From: an uncultured Coriobacteriaceae bacterium
Lineage (GTDB): Bacteria > Actinomycetota > Coriobacteriia > Coriobacteriales > UMGS124
Reading direction: 5' to 3'
Assembly: GCA_900539345.1 (NCBI GenBank)
Contig: UQBS01000004.1
Coordinates: forward strand, 1-64,000
DNA: 64,000 nt
Under the pieces are notes generated by a model. The model was not told where the DNA came from. It saw only the letters and a program-made list of their open reading frames with translations, and searched no databases. A program made the translations under genes and the position numbers. This document shows positions 62,538 through 64,000 of the stretch, in pieces; position 1 is the stretch's first letter; the number at the start of each line of letters is the position of its first letter.

Positions 62538-62651
62538 GTGCGTGTCCAATTCTCTCGTGGAGTACGCGCACGCCAAGGCCCGCCGGACGTGTGGCTCGGC
62601 GTTGCCTTCTGGCAGGCATCTGCCTCGGGGTTCACAAGGCGGATGCGGTGC

Positions 62652-62678
62652 GCGGCCTCCCGTTTGCGGGATGGCCGC
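62652..62678 (-). promoter_or_regulatory. Expression-platform hairpin of the cobalamin riboswitch
   Basis: GCGGCC-at-CCCG-caaa-CGGG-ag-GGCCGC forms a strong stem just 3' of the aptamer on the minus strand. No T run follows, so control may act on translation or through Rho rather than by a simple intrinsic terminator. Confidence 0.5.
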
Positions 62679-62682
62679 TCAG

Positions 62683-62790
62683 GCGGGCAGGGTAATCTGA
62701 CTGCGGGCGCGTGCCCTCACAGTTATGTCCCTAGTCCGGGAATCTCACCCGGTTCCCCCTGCAATGCCCAGGCACGTGGCCCAGACGTCG
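62683..62790 (-). promoter_or_regulatory. Cobalamin riboswitch
   Basis: On the minus strand the leader contains GGGGGAACCGGGTGAGATTC, then CCGGACTAGGGACATAACTG, and 40 nt later AGTCAGATTACCCTGCC. These match the conserved core (GGTGAAATCC, CCCGCAACTGT-like segment, AGTCxGAxACCTGCC). It would repress the cbiK-to-cbiC locus when adenosylcobalamin is plentiful. It begins directly after the phosphatase stop codon. Confidence 0.9.
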
Positions 62791-62802
62791 CGCTTGATAC
62801 GG

Positions 62803-63528
62803 TCAGGCGCCATGATACTCCATGCGACGCGGCAGCTCCCGCACATCTGTGAGTCGCCAGCCATTCTCCGTCTTGTGCGCCCATGCCTCGAAGCCCGCGC
62901 AATAATGTACCTTCCAGTCCCAGTAGCTGCGGGAAGGCCTTGCCAGCTCCGACATCGCCGCCATGATGGTGCCTGCGTGGACAAGAAAGACGGCGTCTGT
63001 GGCCACCGCGGCGAAATCGTGCCTGTGCGTGTCCGGATTTGTGCGGCCTACGTGATGCTCGCTACCCTGCAAGCCTTGATTTGTGCTCCTTGCCCTCACA
63101 TCTGCGAGACCGTCGAGTACCTGCTCGAGTTCCGTCCGCACGCGTGCGATGAACTCTGCCTGCGCTTCGCCGTCCGGGCATGCCGCGGTGCATCCGGAGT
63201 CAACCCAGGCCTGGTAGCGCGCGTCCCCGTCCATCTCGGCGTATGTCTTGCCCTCAAAGGCCCCGAAGCGCATCTCGGCCAGCCTGGGCAAGCCAATGGG
63301 CGCCACGTTGGGAAAGAGGATGGCCGCGGTCTCGTCGCAGCGCCGCATGCCGCTCGTGAAAAGGAGGCCGGGTTTCAGCCGGGCGAGTGCGGGGGTCGCC
63401 TGCTCGGCGAGCGCATGGCCCGTCTCGCTCAGCCCCTCGTCGCCCGATCCCACGTAACGTCCTTCCAGGTTGCCCTGCGTGGGCGCGTGCCTGATGAAGG
63501 CGATGCGGATGGCGCGCCTCTCACTCAT
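62803..63528 (-). CDS. Histidine phosphatase, CobC/phosphoglycerate-mutase type
   Basis: A 241-residue protein. FIRHAPTQGN (11-20) carries the phospho-accepting His14 in an RHA instead of the common RHG context; RCDETAAIL, MRFGAFEGKTYAEM (catalytic Glu) and FLVHAGTIMA (second His) complete the site. Alpha-ribazole phosphatase CobC belongs here, and the place before the corrinoid locus supports that job. A 20-residue polar insertion precedes the last His motif. Its start overlaps the methyltransferase stop (ATGA). Confidence 0.75.
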   Translation of the reverse strand: MSERRAIRIAFIRHAPTQGNLEGRYVGSGDEGLSETGHALAEQATPALARLKPGLLFTSGMRRCDETAAILFPNVAPIGLPRLAEMRFGAFEGKTYAEMDGDARYQAWVDSGCTAACPDGEAQAEFIARVRTELEQVLDGLADVRARSTNQGLQGSEHHVGRTNPDTHRHDFAAVATDAVFLVHAGTIMAAMSELARPSRSYWDWKVHYCAGFEAWAHKTENGWRLTDVRELPRRMEYHGA

Positions 63529-64000
63529 GCGAGGTTCCAGCTTGTCTCGCTTACGGCTTTGTAGCGAGAATAAGGGAAATCGACGTAAGCGTCCGACGGG
63601 TTCTCACCTGCCATATCAGCCAGAATCGCCCTGCCGATTGCCGCTCCTAGCGCGACGGGAACGGCATTACCAATCTGCCTGTATATGTCCTGCGTATCGC
63701 CCCTGAAAACCCAATCGTCTGAAAATCCCTGGATACGGCGGTATTCTTCGATGGAGAGAGGTCTGTCTTCCGTCGGGTGGCACAGGTCGGTCGCGGGCAT
63801 CATTGGGCTTGTGACGAGAGTGGCGCATGGCTTGTCGAAACTGAGTCGTCGATAGAAGCCCGTCTTGCCGCCCGAAAGCTTGTATGCCTTCCCCATGGCT
63901 TCTTCCTGCAGCTCGGCAGGCAAATTTTTCCAATATTGTCCCTCGCCAAGAAGCCGGAAGAAGCGTAACCGTTTCTCAGGGAACTGCTGATAGGTTTGAG
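63525..64000 (-). CDS. DNA (cytosine-5) methyltransferase, C-terminal part (5' end outside window)
   Basis: 157 residues are visible and the frame runs off the window. LSFDKPCATLVTSP, RPLSIEEYRRIQGFSDDW and YRQIGNAVPVALG are motifs IX and X of C5 methyltransferases, and the upstream FPEKRLRFFRLLGEGQYW is the end of the target-recognition part. It methylates cytosine in a specific DNA site, usually within a restriction-modification or solitary Dcm role. The visible codons are more AT-rich than neighbours, hinting at transfer. It is translationally coupled to the phosphatase gene. Confidence 0.88.
   Translation of the reverse strand, partial: QTYQQFPEKRLRFFRLLGEGQYWKNLPAELQEEAMGKAYKLSGGKTGFYRRLSFDKPCATLVTSPMMPATDLCHPTEDRPLSIEEYRRIQGFSDDWVFRGDTQDIYRQIGNAVPVALGAAIGRAILADMAGENPSDAYVDFPYSRYKAVSETSWNLA

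Noticed and set aside
1..64000. CRISPR arrays, prophage or insertion sequences
   Set aside because: No regularly spaced direct repeats, integrase, transposase or phage structural genes were seen.

Overview
The window is high-GC (roughly 65% by eye), densely coded and bacterial. It looks like a Coriobacteriia chromosome (Olsenella/Atopobiaceae/Collinsella-like): actinobacterial codon use, a folP-folK fusion, ThyX, a class III fructose-bisphosphatase, a TsaB-RimI-TsaD fusion, exported proteins with twin-arginine signals, and an anaerobic cobalamin pathway. The genus is inferred only; no rRNA gene is present. Both window edges cut a gene: an Fe-S aldo/keto reductase on the left and a DNA cytosine methyltransferase on the right.

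Layout. 1-8.2 kb: reductases, rpmE, thyX, DUF1385, fbp and exonuclease III. 8.3-11.9 kb: folate (folE, folP-folK) and biotin use (birA, bioY). 12.0-17.5 kb: a cytochrome c maturation operon ccmE-F-A-B-C-D with a duplicated Cys-type CcmE, followed by a two-domain polyphosphate kinase 2 gene. 19.2-31.5 kb: tRNA-Glu, an exported SurA-like protein, rplM-rpsI, glmS, acpS, NAD(P)HX repair with a long acidic tail, alr, a family 4 uracil-DNA glycosylase, tsaE and the triple t6A fusion. 31.8-44.5 kb: comF, dinB, an orphan amino-acid binding protein behind a long leader, hpf, degV, a dehydrogenase with a metal-binding-like tail, an RlmKL-type methyltransferase whose first half looks dead, a HEAT-like protein, larC, larB and an Ntn asparaginase. 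44.6-45.9 kb: a cell-wall lysozyme-like protein.

46.3-62.8 kb is one co-directional minus-strand corrinoid locus. It starts at a cobalamin riboswitch and reads cbiK, a two-repeat NEAT-like exported protein, binding protein, permease, ATPase, cbiD, cbiF, cbiG, cbiH, cbiJ, cbiET, cbiA, cbiB, cbiP, cbiC, mostly joined by ATGA-type overlaps. The first five genes look like an extracytoplasmic tetrapyrrole or cobalt handling and uptake module, because the CbiK chelatase itself carries a Tat signal peptide. cbiL and the early tetrapyrrole genes are not in the window. Upstream of the riboswitch a CobC-like phosphatase is translationally coupled to the methyltransferase.

The least expected signals are the exported CbiK plus NEAT-like module, a pair of 3'-UTR hairpins that share a conserved core but have different, fully paired outer stems, a thioredoxin-reductase-like flavoprotein without NADPH motifs, the duplicated CxxxY CcmE, and the short IPSFL-type motif repeated three times in the acidic tail of the NAD(P)HX repair enzyme.
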